NCBI GenBank assembly: GCA_001414345.1
Contig: LLCB01000013.1
Span: 310,001-374,000 of the forward strand
Reading direction: 5' to 3'
Source: Hymenoscyphus infarciens
Taxonomy: Eukaryota > Ascomycota > Leotiomycetes > Helotiales > Helotiaceae
DNA length: 64,000 nucleotides
Position 1 is the stretch's first letter; every line of letters begins with the position of its first letter. The notes beneath the pieces were generated by a model. It was not told the DNA's origin. It did no database searches and was given only the letters and a program-made list of their open reading frames with translations. This document shows, piece after piece, positions 23,186 to 35,458 of this stretch. A program made the position numbers and the translations under genes.

Positions 23186-23700
23186 TCAATCCGCGGAGAT
23201 GTACATGACTGTAAGAATAAAAGGTCAACAATAATTCCTTAGCCGTTATGTTCCCAAGTATGTCTCACCATTGTTTCCTCGAACAAACGCATCTCCATAG
23301 CTTCTCTTCTTCACGCCATTAACGTGTTCCTCCGTCTTCTCCAAGGCAATGTTCATGTAACCATCGACAGATTGAAGCTCTCCTAGAAGTTCGAGATTAG
23401 CATGCGCACTTCTGGCAAGCACCTGCCTGCTTTACTTTGATTGTGCGAGACTGCCTAGAGCAAGGAAAAGTATTGTTCGGGCGCATTTAGGAGAATCAAG
23501 AAATCAACCTTCTCATTCTTCTAAAACTCCTCGAACAATACTCTTGATTATCCTAGACTATTTCGCATAAGAAGCCAGCCACTCTTACCTTTGTAGACCA
23601 CGCCACTGTTTAGCTTCACGGTAACGGAGCCACCGATGATCTCGCTCAGGAACCCGGAGGGATCTCTGCCCTCGCCCTGGGTTGCATTTCCATTCTCCAT
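23186..23700 (-). CDS. LSM6: U6 snRNA-associated Sm-like protein LSm6
   Basis: This small gene was found by splicing three short exons, complement(23186..23208, 23269..23382, 23589..23700), 249 nt, 82 residues. LSm6 is one of seven Sm-fold subunits of the Lsm1-7 ring (cytoplasmic mRNA decay) and the Lsm2-8 ring (U6 snRNP, splicing). The Sm1 motif spans exons 1 and 2: FLSEIIGGSVTVKLNSG, VYKGELQSVDGYMNIAL. The Sm2 motif is GDAFVRGNNVMYIS, with RGNN as the RNA-contact loop. The length matches the family (about 75-90). The first intron (23383-23588, 206 bp) is long for this window. The second (23209-23268) leaves a last exon of only 23 nt. The start codon gives MENGNATQGEGRDPSGFL, the normal form. 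It diverges from the Rad60-like gene. Confidence 0.94.
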
Positions 23701-23997
23701 TATGAAGATGAAGGTTGCAATTCAAGTCGATATTTCGAGGTCGGAACAAGCGTTTCGCGTTTCTCGAAGTTTGGGCTGAGGTCGGTTCGAAAATGAGGTG
23801 CGTATTATTTTTGGTGGGGGGTTCGCATCACCAGCCTCACGATGTTTTAGTCTAGATGCGGGCACTTTGTTAACAAGCCGCTAGCGTGACTTCGTGCTGA
23901 GCATTCACGTCGGGTCCAACCCTTCCACGCGTCACAATCTTTTACCCTCAACACCTCAACACCTCCACATCAAGAACACTGTTACTGTATCGACACC
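23701..23997. promoter_or_regulatory. Divergent promoter LSM6 / Rad60-like, with an ACGCGT box
   Basis: The two start codons are 297 bases apart. The sequence ACGCGT, the core of the MluI cell-cycle box bound by MBF in yeasts, lies at 23927-23932, 65 bases before the plus-strand start. MBF drives S-phase and DNA-repair genes, which fits the plus-strand product, but a six-base match alone is weak evidence. Pyrimidine-rich sequence and ACACCTC repeats follow (23948-23970). Confidence 0.5.
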
Positions 23998-25421
23998 ATG
24001 GCGGCCCTGGGATCCAATACTTTCGGGGATGAACCCGAGAAACCCGCTCCACGCCCTCCCAAGCGTTCTTTGTTCAAGTCGAAAGCAAAACCCCCGCCTA
24101 AGAAGTCCGGAGGTGAGCCTGTTGAATTTTTCAGCAGAGCAGACGAACTTTTTCACCAGCGATTAGCAGACGAGGAGAAGACGAGGCAGAAAAATGCTGC
24201 GAAACTCGAGCGCAAGAGATCATCGGCCAGCGCGGAGAAACAAGCTACACCAGAGAAGAAGAGGCGGATGTCCAAGAGCTTGTACAGCTCGGACGAAGAC
24301 AATAATCGAACTCGAAAGTCTGCAGCCTTATCTTGAAATTCTATCTGTACTCTGCTAACCTAAACAGGGAATCGACTCTCTCTACTCCGGGTAGCCGCAT
24401 ATCGCATGCGAGTCCAGATGCAGAGATCGCACAAACCTCTCCAACCAACTTGTCGAGCAGCTATAGTCAGGCCTTACGGAAACAAAATAACAAGGGACCT
24501 GCCCACAACAACGCCATTGTCACATTGAGTGATAGTGACGAGGACTTTGATAAGGCTAGATCAGATGATGGCGATTTATACGCTGCTGCCCCCATGCCTG
24601 TACCCGAAGAGGAGGATCTGATGTCTGAAGAGGAACAGTACCCCGAGTTAATAAAGGCAGCTGAAGAACGGGCGAGAATGAAGGAGGCTGCAAAGCTACG
24701 AACCAACCAAGCCATGACGCAACCAAGCCATCTAGACGACGATGATTTCTTCGACACAGCTCCTAAGATCGAGAATCCGATCGTGGAGGTGTTCATAAGC
24801 AGTGAGATTGAAGGTTCAAAAGCACTAATGGTCAAAAGAAGGTTACTGGCTCGACTTAAAGAAGTCAAATCCAGTTGGTGCGACAGGCAGGAAATCAATA
24901 ATGTCAAGGTGTTCTCGAGTGCTGAGGCTAAAGACGAGGTTTTTCTTACTTACAGGAAAAAGCGATTGTTCGATGCGACGAGTTGCCATTCTCTCGGTTT
25001 CAAACTTGATGCAGAGGGTCAGGTAGAAGAAGGCCCTGGCACGTTTGAGGGCAAGGTACACCTGGAGGCTTGGACTGAAGAGACATACGATATTTACCAA
25101 AAACGAGAGGCGAAGAGACTTAAGCAGGAGGAGGAGGGCATCGAGGAGGAGGAGAAACCCGAACCAGAAGTGGCAGAGAAGAGAATGAGGTTGGTATTGA
25201 AATCCAGAGAGCATGGGGAGCATAAGCTCAAAGCAAAGCTTACAACACCAATTGCGAAACTCATCGAGTCATTTCGTCAGGATAAAGGTCTTCCAGAGCA
25301 AACGACCATTTCTCTTCATTTGGATGGGGAGTTGCTTGACCCGGATTCCGTGGTTGGGGAGGCGGATTTGGATTTGTGTGAGGACGATGAGGTTGTGTCT
25401 ATTGAAGTGCACATACGATAG
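23998..25421 (+). CDS. Rad60/Esc2/NIP45-like protein with C-terminal SUMO-like domain
   Basis: Two exons, join(23998..24317, 24368..25421), give 1374 nt and 457 residues. The intron starts GTCTGC, a weak donor, but has a GCTAACC branch site and AACAG acceptor, and the join keeps the frame (NNRTRK then ESTLSTP). The N-terminus is basic and disordered, ending in a Lys/Arg-rich segment (EKKRRMSK) that may be a nuclear signal. NAIVTLSDSDEDFD is a good SUMO-interacting motif, with hydrophobic core followed by acidic and serine residues. The middle (PIVEVFISSEIEG onward) resembles the first SUMO-like domain. The C-terminal 75 residues (MRLVLKSREHGEHKLKAK.., PIAKLIESFRQDKGL, LHLDGELLDPDS) form the Rad60 SUMO-like domain. 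Family members link SUMO ligases to Smc5/6, homologous recombination and silencing. The role here is inferred from domain order. Confidence 0.85.
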
Positions 25422-26241
25422 TTTCCCTGGCTGGCGTTCTGGATGTACATATGGTCGGGATAGATACCCTGGGCAGGAATTGGCGTCTTTATGTTGAGTT
25501 TCTAAAATGCCCATTTCTATGAAGGGGTGGGAGAAGGATGGATGGCTCCAATATAATGAACTGCGAAAAATGAATCCCTCGCCAAGCGACTGTTTCTCCC
25601 TTGTTCTTCCTTGGCTTGATATTTGCATGTCTTTTGTCTCCGCAATGAAGCTTCTGATAGGTAAGCTTATCAAATCATGTTGAAAGAAGCACAATAACAT
25701 GGACAATAGAAGCGGCAGTACATATCAGATTCGTACCTGCCGACCTAGCCGTTGTTCCAGCTTCCTTGGGTAACTCAAAGCAATTACCCCATATACTTGG
25801 AACAATTTAAAATATTGTATTACCCTAGGTGTTTAGAACAATTGAGTTTCATTGTTCTTGCTGACCCTTTTCTGTCCACCGCTCTTTCTGGGTGCTCGAG
25901 TAAGTTTAGTCAAGTCCTGTACTAGTACAAGTATCGGCAAGGCGATTTTGCAAGCATCGGCCCCAGTATAGCGGGGTGAAAGCGGGGCTTGAAACTTCCC
26001 GAGATCTCTCTATCCGTGGAAGGACCCGGAAGGAACCTGCAGAGCAGCGGTTGAGGTTTGGCGACTAAGACTAACAAAGTTCATTCACCAGACCAGGAAG
26101 AAGTTCAACCTAAGGTAGGCGGCTCTGAATCAGCAACATGTGCACTCCCACTCCCTCTTACCCACCAATTGAGGGCATCGTCTATTTATCTATTTATACA
26201 GGTAGCCTCTGTTCTTTCTTACCCGTCTGCAGCTTGTCAAC
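25422..26241. other. Intergenic spacer
   Basis: No gene is recognised in these 820 bases, which should contain the Rad60-like terminator and the promoter and leader of the metal transporter. A pyrimidine-rich segment precedes the start at 26242. Confidence 0.5.
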
Positions 26242-28153
26242 ATGACGTCCGACGAGCTTTTTGGCTCCTCTCCCAAACATGGCCGAGTTGCCAGGCTCTC
26301 TGGATTTCTGCCTCTCGCAGCTGACGACGTGAGCCCAATGGCAACGCATGGAAAGGGAACTCTGAGCAGTCTTTTGAAATCCCATTCTAGTGCTTCCATA
26401 CACACAATGGATCGAAGAGGGTCGTCCATTCGCGGTCGAGACACACCCAACGACGAGGAATTGGGTCTGGGAAGTAGGGTCCGGCGACATTCCCAAGAAA
26501 ACATCATCGATGGCGAAGATTTCCGACGGAGCTTGAGCGATGAGAGACGGCTGAGTCAGATTCTTCATGGGCCACAAATGCGAAGTCAGAGACTCATTGG
26601 AAATTCCAATCCCCGTTATATGTGGGAGAATTATTGGAAAACGGAGGAACAGTTGAAGGGTATGAGGAAACCCATGTATGTATCACACCCACTGTCAACT
26701 ACGGTCTCACACACGGTCATTGGCTGACGTCGTCCAGACGAGAGTATTACGAGCGTACAAACAACCTGCTGCAGCAATATATCTACATCGATAGGCTTCT
26801 CGATAGCTCCCTTCCGCATGATCTCCTCAATGAGTACAACGATACTCCCAGCGGCGCACACCCATCTGCGGGGCCCAACGGTTCGGGAGTACATGAAGTA
26901 GAGGTTCCACCGACTATTAAGGAGCTGGATGAGCCCAATACGCCCAATTCCGAACCATCGAGTGGCATTTCGCAAACGAACAGCTCCCAAAGTTTGACCA
27001 AGAAAGTTAAGCGGACCCCTCGAGAGATCTACAAAGTCTCTACGGAGGAAACGCCATTATTATCGCAAGCTGTGGAGGATGATGGAGAACCAGATGTTCC
27101 CAAGCCTGATATCCCCGGAATAGAGGATGATAGCGTGGAGAGTGGTGACAGAATCGTGCAAATTGCGATATACATGAACTTGATTGCAAACGCGGTTCTC
27201 CTGGCGGGGAAACTTGCTGTCATTGTTCTCACCAGCTCTCTTTCGGTTCTCGCAAGTTTAGTGGACGCTGCGTTGGATTTTCTAAGTACGGCAATTGTTT
27301 GGACGACTACCAAGATGATTGAGAGACAAGATCAGTACAAGTACCCCGTTGGTCGGAGACGTTTGGAGCCCATTGGAGTTCTCGTCTTCTCTGTTATCAT
27401 GATTACCTCTTTTTGTCAAGTTGGTCTGGAGTGTATCAGTCGCTTGAACTCTGGAGATCACGAAATTATTGAATTAACTCTCCCGGCCATAATCATCATG
27501 TCAACCACCGTCCTGATCAAAGCTTTATGCTGGCTTTGGTGTAGGCTCATCAAGAACTCCAGTGTTCAGGCGCTGGCACAGGACGCAATGACAGATGTTG
27601 TTTTTAATATTTTTAGTATTATCTTTCCCCTCGGTATGGACTCCTTCTTTCCCGCTATATCAGACTGCCGCCATGCCTCATTTGGGTTGCCAACCTTCCC
27701 GGGGGGATACAAGCCTACTGTACCTCCTTTTCACCAGCTAATAATCTCCTAGTCGGCTTCTATGCCAATTTATGGTGGCTTGATGCCCTCGGAGGTCTCC
27801 TCCTATCCCTTTTCGTCATCATCAACTGGGCGGATACATCTGCAGGCCACATTCGAAATTTGTCAGGCGCCGCTGCGAAAGCTGATGAGCGAAACATCCT
27901 GCTGTATCTCACCCTGCGCTTCGCCCGAACCATCAAACAAATCCAAGGATTGCAAGCCTATCACGCCGGCGACAAGCTCAACGTGGAGGTCGACATTGTG
28001 CTGGACGAGAACATGAACTTGCGAGATAGTCACGATCTTGGGGAGTCCTTGCAATACGTTCTGGAATCCGTACCCTTTGTCGATCGCGCTTTTGTCCACT
28101 CGGATTACGCCAGCTGGAACCTACCTACTCACATGGCTCAACAGGGCGAATGA
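26242..28153 (+). CDS. Cation diffusion facilitator, Mn-type (DxxxD) metal transporter
   Basis: Three exons, join(26242..26675, 26738..27633, 27753..28153), total 1731 nt and 576 residues. About 280 N-terminal residues are cytosolic and Ser/Arg-rich, including RGSSIRGRDTPNDEE and a conserved YYERTNNLLQQYIYIDRLLD segment. Six membrane helices follow. The metal site uses DAALD (about residue 320, helix 2) and DAMTD (about 426, helix 5). The double DxxxD pattern marks the Mn group of the CDF family (plant MTP8-11 type), while Zn transporters have HxxxD. The C-terminal cytosolic domain (VEVDIVLDENMNLRDSHDLGESLQ..) is the usual regulatory ferredoxin-like fold, ending with FVHSDYASW. These antiporters move Mn2+ out of the cytosol into Golgi or vacuole in exchange for protons. 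The last intron (119 bp) is long for this gene set but its ends join in phase. Confidence 0.92.
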
Positions 28154-31100
28154 AAGCTGGGTCTTGATACATATGCCGTGGAAGGCAGGTCGGTTCCATT
28201 GCCTGTTGATAATTGGGATGGCGGGGGAGGTGTGGGGTAGTTTCTTGAATGCATATGCATATTCGGGAGGTTTCCGGAAATGTCATGTTTGGGATGGAAA
28301 CACAGCGTTGATGGGCTTGTTATCTAGCTTGGCTTGGGGTGAAGGGCGGTGATGATGCTTTTTCACTTTACTTTTTTTTTACCTTGTTTGTACTAGTAGG
28401 TTAGATTTATTCCCAACCCGATACTTGCATTTGGTTAGGTAGCCAGGCATGAGGGTAGGTTTTAGATCAAAAACCAGTATTATTAGCTTGTTTTCTTTGC
28501 AAAAGTGCATGGTGCATAGGTGGTAGAGTGTCCAATTGGATCTTCTAGGTCCTCTACTCCTCTCTGCAGTGGGAATTGCATTAATCTTGTGTGCATGTCT
28601 AGGTCGGTCAAAACACTGGTTCATGGCGCCACTGAAGTTGCTAGATTCATTTCGGGATGGTAGTAGGCGTACGCTCTGCTGGTAGTAGTGGTGGCCCAAT
28701 TTTTAGTTGAGCACTATCACTACTAGTCTACCCACCTCTAAAGCACTAATTTCTTGACAGTTGTAGCTGGCTCTTGTTAGCTTCTTTACTATTCAAATTA
28801 GCGTTTTACCAACCTCCCATGATTGACATTGGCAGCTGAACGGCGGGGTTTTAGGGAGGTTTGACTACCGGTAGCTAGAGTTTGACATGTTGACATGTGG
28901 GAAAGGAGGCTGGGTGACTTAAATCGTCGCGAACTACATTTGACATTTCGACCCACGAAGGAACTTACTCATATATTACAATTACCATGGAATAGATCTG
29001 ATACAATTTACAGTGGATTAGATCTGATAATTAGATACGCAGATAATGTACCTAGGTACCGGAAAATGGAGTCTTGAACCAATCACAAGTCACAAAATAG
29101 ACTCGTCCCAGGCCTTGCCCTTTAAACGTTAAACAAGGGGGTCACTTTGGAGAATTTGCAGGGGGTTTTCGGTAGCCTACCTAAAGCATCGGAAATGTGG
29201 CAATTGCCCCATTTGGATAACGTCTTAAAGGCCTTATGATGTTTGGTGGCTGTCTCGGATGTGGGCATTGGGGCTTTTTTCTTCCATTGTTCGTCGAGGA
29301 TTTTCCGCTGCGTCGAAAGTCATTTCCTTCCTTTTTCTTTTAGTTTTGGGAGTTCAGGGCTCTCGGAATTCAAATAGTTACTCTCTCCCCCCCCACCCCC
29401 TAATTAAATGTTATTTCTGACAGCTGGGAAGCTTAAAATCGTGTTGTACCGAAAACAGAAGGTTCAGGTTTAACGGATTTTATTTTTAGGTTTCTGATTT
29501 GATCCATTCTTTTAGGGTTTTTATCCATGATGGGAAGGGGGAAGGGGAGATGCTGGTTGGTTGGTTCTATACCTAGCGGAGTTTAACGGTTCTGAGAATT
29601 AGATTTTCGGGGTCAATTGCTGGATTGGGTTTTGTGCAGATGGGTGGTGTCGTCAGCGAGATGCAGCTGTTCAGGGTGCTGCTGGTAGGGGAGTCTGGAT
29701 TGGGTGTAGCGTTACGAGTTGTATTGTTTGTCTTTATTTGATCTTGCTTTTCTTTGTTTCTTTGTGATGTATCTTGAAATGGTGGCGGAGAGGGGATTGG
29801 GAGTGTATGTATGGAAATAGGGGTTCAGAGGTTCGTATTGATGGTGCTTCTTCCCAGGTTTTGCTTGTGATTTCCATTTTTTATTTATTTAGGTGGACGG
29901 GCGTGGTTAGAACGTCATGAATTGTGGACTACGGAGTATTGGGCTGAGGAATGCGAATCTACGAAGTACAGTATCGAAGGGGGTTTTTTTCTATTTTTGC
30001 ACATTGATCTGTGGATTCTGTGAGACTTGAATTGAGTTGTAGATGAAACATCGCATCGCGTTGGTTACAGATCTCCATATCTTTCTGGTCGGTCGCTCTT
30101 GCGAAGAGTCTGAGGTTCAATCTGATGGTGAGATTGGAGGCAGGTTTCTTGTTGAATATCTTTAGGAACTCTTTGATGAGTCGTTTCTGGCCCGTCCTTG
30201 GAGAAAAAAGATGCATGTCTGCCGAGGACCCGAGATTTCTTTTAAGCTTTCGACAGCGTGTCGAGGTGTCTTCCATTGCCATCTGGACCTTGCGAGGTGC
30301 CACAGCTTTTCGTTCGGATAGTTGAAGAGATGGGAGTACAATTTACAAACGGGAAGAGCCTCGGTGTTTAGATCATGTACAGAAGAATGCTACAAACTGC
30401 CAACTGAAATCGGTAGATGTTGATGTAAATATTGTAGAAGCGGAATCGAAGCAAAAGCCGGAAAGTCCGAATTTAGATTGTTGAGCACGGGGAAGTTGAT
30501 ATAACAAGCTGCAAGCACCGATAGCGTCTATCAATTTCCCAATGCAACCTTTGTTCCATCGGATGGCGAAAATCTGCGGCCAGGATGGTGATGAGTAGGT
30601 GAGGCGATCCCCCAAAATCCAGGAACAGACCAGACACACCTCAGCTGTACAGGTTCCGTACTTCGTCCAGGCTTAACTATTACTGCGGATTTTGTATTTT
30701 CATGGGGGTTATTCGCTTCTGTCGTAATAGTTTCGCCTAGGACGAAGTAAGATTATTTACTTTGTTTGCCGGGACAATAGAACTTTGGCTGAGCCTCCAC
30801 TCCTGCTACAAGCTAATTGAGTCGCCTAGTGAGTATTGAGTCGCCTAGTGAGTAATGAATACACAGTACTGAGCCACCTGCTACTCGAGTTGTTATTGGT
30901 TGTAAACAACATATTCACTCTCTGGCACTCTGCCCAACTCCACACCTAATCTGAAGCAAGTGCAGACGAGCTTCTCGGTATGAAAGCTGGTTGTCTTCAA
31001 TGTGATTAAAATTGCACATCTGTGTAGGTATAAAAGGAAAGTTCGTCCATCTAGGGAGACGAGACTCCTCAATCAAGATTAGCGTCTCAAGGTTCGACCC

Positions 31101-32132
31101 TGGGATTTGCTTGCCTGCTGCTGTTCTGCACGGAACCTTCTTGCCAGGTAAAATCGGAAAATCAGGCTTGCGCTTGTCCTCAGACCAAAAAAACACGAGG
31201 TCAATCTCCAACAACAACTTCTTTCCATTTTCATCCTCAATCTCAATCAACCTCGCTCGCTCGCTCGCTCGCGCTCACCACGTCAATATTATCAACATCT
31301 GGTCCTCCTCGTCCCGACTATTGGGTTTTCGTTGCAGCATACGTTGTGGTCCAGACTGGTAAGCAAGACAGAACTCCAATCTCCTTTTGTGGTCCTCCAT
31401 TTCCCAACACGCGGACTTGCGGTGGTGCTGGTACCGGTGCTGGCCTTGCTCTGGTTGGGCTAGGGAGAGCGACCTTCTTTCTATATTTGGATCGCGACAT
31501 CAACAAACCAGCACCAGCACCAGCACCAGCACCACCTCCCCCCCTCCTCCTCCTCCTCAGCCGCCTCATCAGCCTCGACTCGAGCTAGACGTCGTCCCAG
31601 CCTTCATTCAAACTCGACAGCAGACGGCAATTCACCTCGGAATTGCTTCATCGTGCCAGCTGCCGTCTCGAGTCGTTCGCGCGTCTACCCGGTGGCCCTT
31701 CCACCACCTCACCAGTCCAACCACCACCTCTGGCCCCCCCTGCCGAGACGCCCAAATTGCCCGAGGACGAAAGAATATCGTGCATCGGATTGCATGCAAC
31801 TGGCCACGATTCTACACTACACTACACTACCGCCCTGCCCCAGATATCGGATACCTGCATTGGACATTCAATCGTGCTGACTCTTCCTTTTGTGTGCCCA
31901 GCAGACCGTTCCCCTCCTTTCGAAGTGTCAATCCACCAGACAAGCCTTAATTTCATCCTTCCTCCACCACAACTAGTAGCACCATTGCCTACACCCACCA
32001 CCCAAGATCGAACACTTCACCCTCACTTGTTGCATTGCATTCTTCAATTACATGATTTCGACACTTGCTGGCCCTTTTCTCTCTTGAGCTGGTCGGAGTA
32101 ATCGGACCATCTCAACTTCGCATACTTTCTAC
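28154..32132. other. Long intergenic region, no gene recognised
   Basis: Nearly 4 kb holds no recognisable protein. Frames of 90-115 codons at 29959-30303 and 30373-30639 (minus) lack domains. The 28.8-30.7 kb part is T-rich on the plus strand, like fungal leaders. An 18-base unit TGAGTCGCCTAGTGAGTA is duplicated at 30818-30854, and a TACGGAGTA motif lies at 29930. From about 31150 to 32130 the sequence is strongly pyrimidine-rich (CT and CAC tracts), as expected for the promoter and long 5' leader of the plus-strand gene that starts at 32133. Confidence 0.45.
31252..31275. repeat. (CGCT)n microsatellite
   Basis: Five to six uninterrupted CGCT/CTCG units lie in the pyrimidine-rich leader region. 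A (CAGCAC)n-like run follows at about 31508-31533. Confidence 0.88.
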
Positions 32133-35014
32133 ATGCCTAGATTTCCCAGAGGATTCGGGAGACGAAAATCGGCTGTCAATCCTGTAGAGGAGGCCGCGGA
32201 AGCTCCACCAACAGAGTCGACTTTCAAGGTCTTCGAGCGTCCCGATAATACCAGAGGCAAGTCGTTTGACGGAGGGCTCAAATTGGGCAAGGCTGTAAAT
32301 GGACCTCAAGCTCGTCCGAAAACTTCCTCTCATCTAATGGAAAGCAACATGTTTGAAAACCTGGGCAAGAATCGGTGAGTTGCCCTGCGTGAATGAGAAC
32401 TGCAGAGTGTCCATCTCCCAATCTGCCTTCCGATTAAAACATTGCTGACGGACTTTTTGAAGTGGTAGTGGAGCCTCTAATACCAATACTGCTTCCACGA
32501 CGGACAATTCTTCCAGACTCAGCGCAGCATCCACAGCCCCTTCATCTACAGATGTATCCGGACGAGACGAATGGCGATCCCCCCACGACAGAGCCCATGG
32601 TGACGTACCTCTACCACCTATACCAAAATCATCTTCGAAACTTTCGCTAAAGAATGCGGGTCGATCACTGTCTTGGGGACGACACAAGAACGCACCAACA
32701 CCTTCTCCCCCCAAGGAGGCCAGTTCTCCCGTGACAATTGAGGAGGAGGAACCTGTTGGCCGTGCTCGAGCTGTAACGGCATCCAGTTATGCAAGCACCG
32801 CAACTCCCCCAAAGATCGCTGCGGAGAAGGATCTGGGGTTGAGTCTTGGAGGAGACTTTTCGGATATGTTCTCTGGATTCGGCAGACGAAGAAGTCAGGT
32901 GCTGGAGGCCAATATCTCTCAAAGTCCAGTACGTACCATTCACGTTAAACTCATAATCGTGGACTAATAAAAGCTAGGAGCGATTCAACAACCCACCTTC
33001 CAACTTAAACATCGACAGACAAAAGGAGGTGTACCCACCCGTCGCTTCTCCATACAGTCAGCATTCCAACGACGGGTTAATGGGCAACGCCAGTCCGCCT
33101 CCAGTCCCACAACACAACACGATGTCGTATAACCGACCTCAAAGGTCGGGAGCACCAGCTGAAGGATTAAGGAGAAACAGTGGATATTCAGCAAAAAGAC
33201 AATCGACTCTTGAATATGGCGAGGTTGTTGATGAGGATGCACGGCTTATGCGGGAGTCGGTGAATGCGAGCCGGCGAATGAACGATCCCGCGTATAACAC
33301 CCGAGCTAGGGACAGCTGGACGAATCCACCTTCAGTTCCTCATCAAATTGATGATTCTGTCAATCAAAGCTGGCGATCTGGCTCAGTCGAGACAACACCC
33401 AAAGCCATGAAGGCCGACCCAAGGGATGATGAAGAGTTGTTCGACAACAACATCCTCGCGTCAGCCTCCCTGGCCCAACGATTTACGGAAAAGTCGCTCC
33501 CACCCCCTACTCGCAACACCGGTCCGCCTCAGAGCAAGGTTATGACTCCGGCACAATTCGAAAGATACCGGCAAGATCAGGAAAGATTAAAAGGTGTCGG
33601 GGGACTTTCGAGTGCGGATCAGGATGATGACGAGGAGGAATTGAACTACGATGATGATGAAGATGACACGGAGAAGAACCGACAGCTGGCCAAACAACGT
33701 CGGAAACAGGAGGCACACATGGCAGTATACAGACAACAGATGATGAAGGTTACAGGTGAATCCAGCTCTGGACCTTCTTCGTCAACTCCTCCCGTTCGTG
33801 CGAGTGTTTTCGCAACTCAAAGCAGCCCAGATCTGGCCTCTACTTTGGGGAGACCCGAAGATGGCGAGGAGGAGGACGAGGAGATCCCATTGGCGATCTT
33901 GCAAGCCCATGGATTTCCAAACAAGAACAAACCACCACGGGTGGGATCGAACCCCAACTTGCGAGGATCAGCTCAGGCTGCCGCTGGCGGAGTCGTTGAT
34001 CCAAGACTCCCCGTTTTTGCGCGAAACTTGCCAGAGGACCCTTACTTTGGAGCCGGTATTGTAAACCACGCACCACGAGAATCACTTTCTTTCAATGGCG
34101 GCGCCCAGTCTATTCACGGCGGAGCTGCTAGTCCTGCTAGAGGTATGCCACCACCTGGAGGATTGGTTGGCGTAATTGCATCTGAGGAAAGATCCCGAGC
34201 ACTCCGAAGAGGTAGCCCAAATCCCCAAGGAGACTACCCTGCCGTGCCACCTGGAGGCTTTATGGGAATGGCAGGTGGACCTGGCAGCATGGCAAATGGT
34301 ATGCCTCCAGGTATGATGCCACCGGGCATGATGATGCCTCCCGGAATGCAGATGCCACCAGGAATGCAAATGCCCATGATGCCAATGATGACTCCAGGAG
34401 ACCAGGCTCAAATTCAAATGTCCCAACAAATGTCACAGTTCATGCAGATGCAAATGCAGTTTATGCAGATGATGACTGCTGGAGGGCAACAACAACAACA
34501 GCCAGGGCAGGGGGCTCCGCAGCTGCCTCCAATGAATGGACACATGTCGCAACAATCATTATCTGTACCTCGACCCGGCAGTCCCGCGATGCGCCCGGGG
34601 AGCTCTCAACAGCACCAAAGAGCGATGACGATGATGGATGCAAATGCAGCTCCATGGATGCAACAACAACACAACTCGCTGTACGCTCCATCAGTTCATG
34701 CCCAAGGTCAAGGGTACACACCCTCGATAGCGCCTTCAGAACGAAGCAATGTTGGGTTGCCTGGGAGATATCGACCAGTATCGCAAATGCCTGGGGCAGA
34801 CAACAAATCAAGGACCTCAACCATGTCTGGTGCTCTTGGGGGAGGATGGGAGAACAGGACCACAATCAAAACTATCCAGAAGTCCCACCTTGACGAGGAA
34901 GACGAAGAAGAGGGATGGGAAGAAATGGCGAAGAAGAAGAAAGAAAAGAAGTCGAAATGGCGAAGCAAGAAAGACGCTAATGGTTTGAAGGAAATGTTAG
35001 GTTATACACCATGA
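32133..35014 (+). CDS. Conserved fungal protein of unknown function, largely disordered (914 aa)
   Basis: Three exons, join(32133..32374, 32463..32928, 32978..35014), sum to 2745 nt, 914 residues, with clean GTGAGT and GTACGT donors. I do not recognise a named family. The N-terminus (MPRFPRGFGRRKSAVN) is basic and looks conserved. Most of the chain is Ser/Pro/Arg-rich and low complexity. Around residues 570-600 there is an acidic-to-basic coiled-coil-like segment (EEELNYDDDEDDTEKN, QLAKQRRKQEAHMAVYRQQ). Residues about 670-750 are Met/Pro/Gly/Gln-rich with repeated PPGM units. The C-terminus is charged (EEDEEEGWEEMAKKKKEKKS, then KWRSKKDANGLKEMLGY). Such composition is common in scaffold or condensate proteins, but no function is claimed. 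A very long upstream leader is likely. Codon use and splicing look like its neighbours, so it is a native gene. Confidence 0.85.
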
Positions 35015-35458
35015 TGAATTGAGAAGCAAACCTACGTGGGATTAGACTTTTAGTAAGAAGAAGAGATGATGTGTTTAATAGGCATGGCATTATTGGCGTT
35101 TAAGAAACTTGGATCGGAATTGGATCATGCCTCCAGCGTTTTTTCTTTTTGGAAAAACAATACAGCTATGACTTGTATAGTAATATAATGGAAGCCCTAG
35201 AATTCACAATTTGTGATTTTCTGGTTATAATCGGTTTTTCGTTCAGGTGAGAAATCGGTTATGCTTTGATTTCAGCTTTGATTTTCCAAGGTTTTTGTCT
35301 AACACTTTTGGCCCCTTGCACTCCATAAAAATTTTGATCACAAAAGCTCCCGCTATTGAAAGGATAGCTAACATCAGAATCATGAAGAGAACTTCAGTCC
35401 AATCAAAAAAGAGATGAGTCCCAACAAAACAGAAGCACCCCTCTACCCAAATCCTCTC
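35015..35458. other. Convergent intergenic spacer
   Basis: This stretch lies between the 3' ends of two convergent genes. It is AT-rich with T runs and probable polyadenylation signals, and no coding sequence was seen. Confidence 0.6.

Noticed and set aside
31060..31120. Possible tRNA T-arm (GGTTCGACC)
   Set aside because: Flanking stems do not pair and no cloverleaf can be built.
31012..32101. Frames of 75-187 codons before the 914-aa gene
   Set aside because: They are pyrimidine-rich leader sequence with CGCT and CAGCAC repeats, showing Pro/Ser/His-rich translation and no family.
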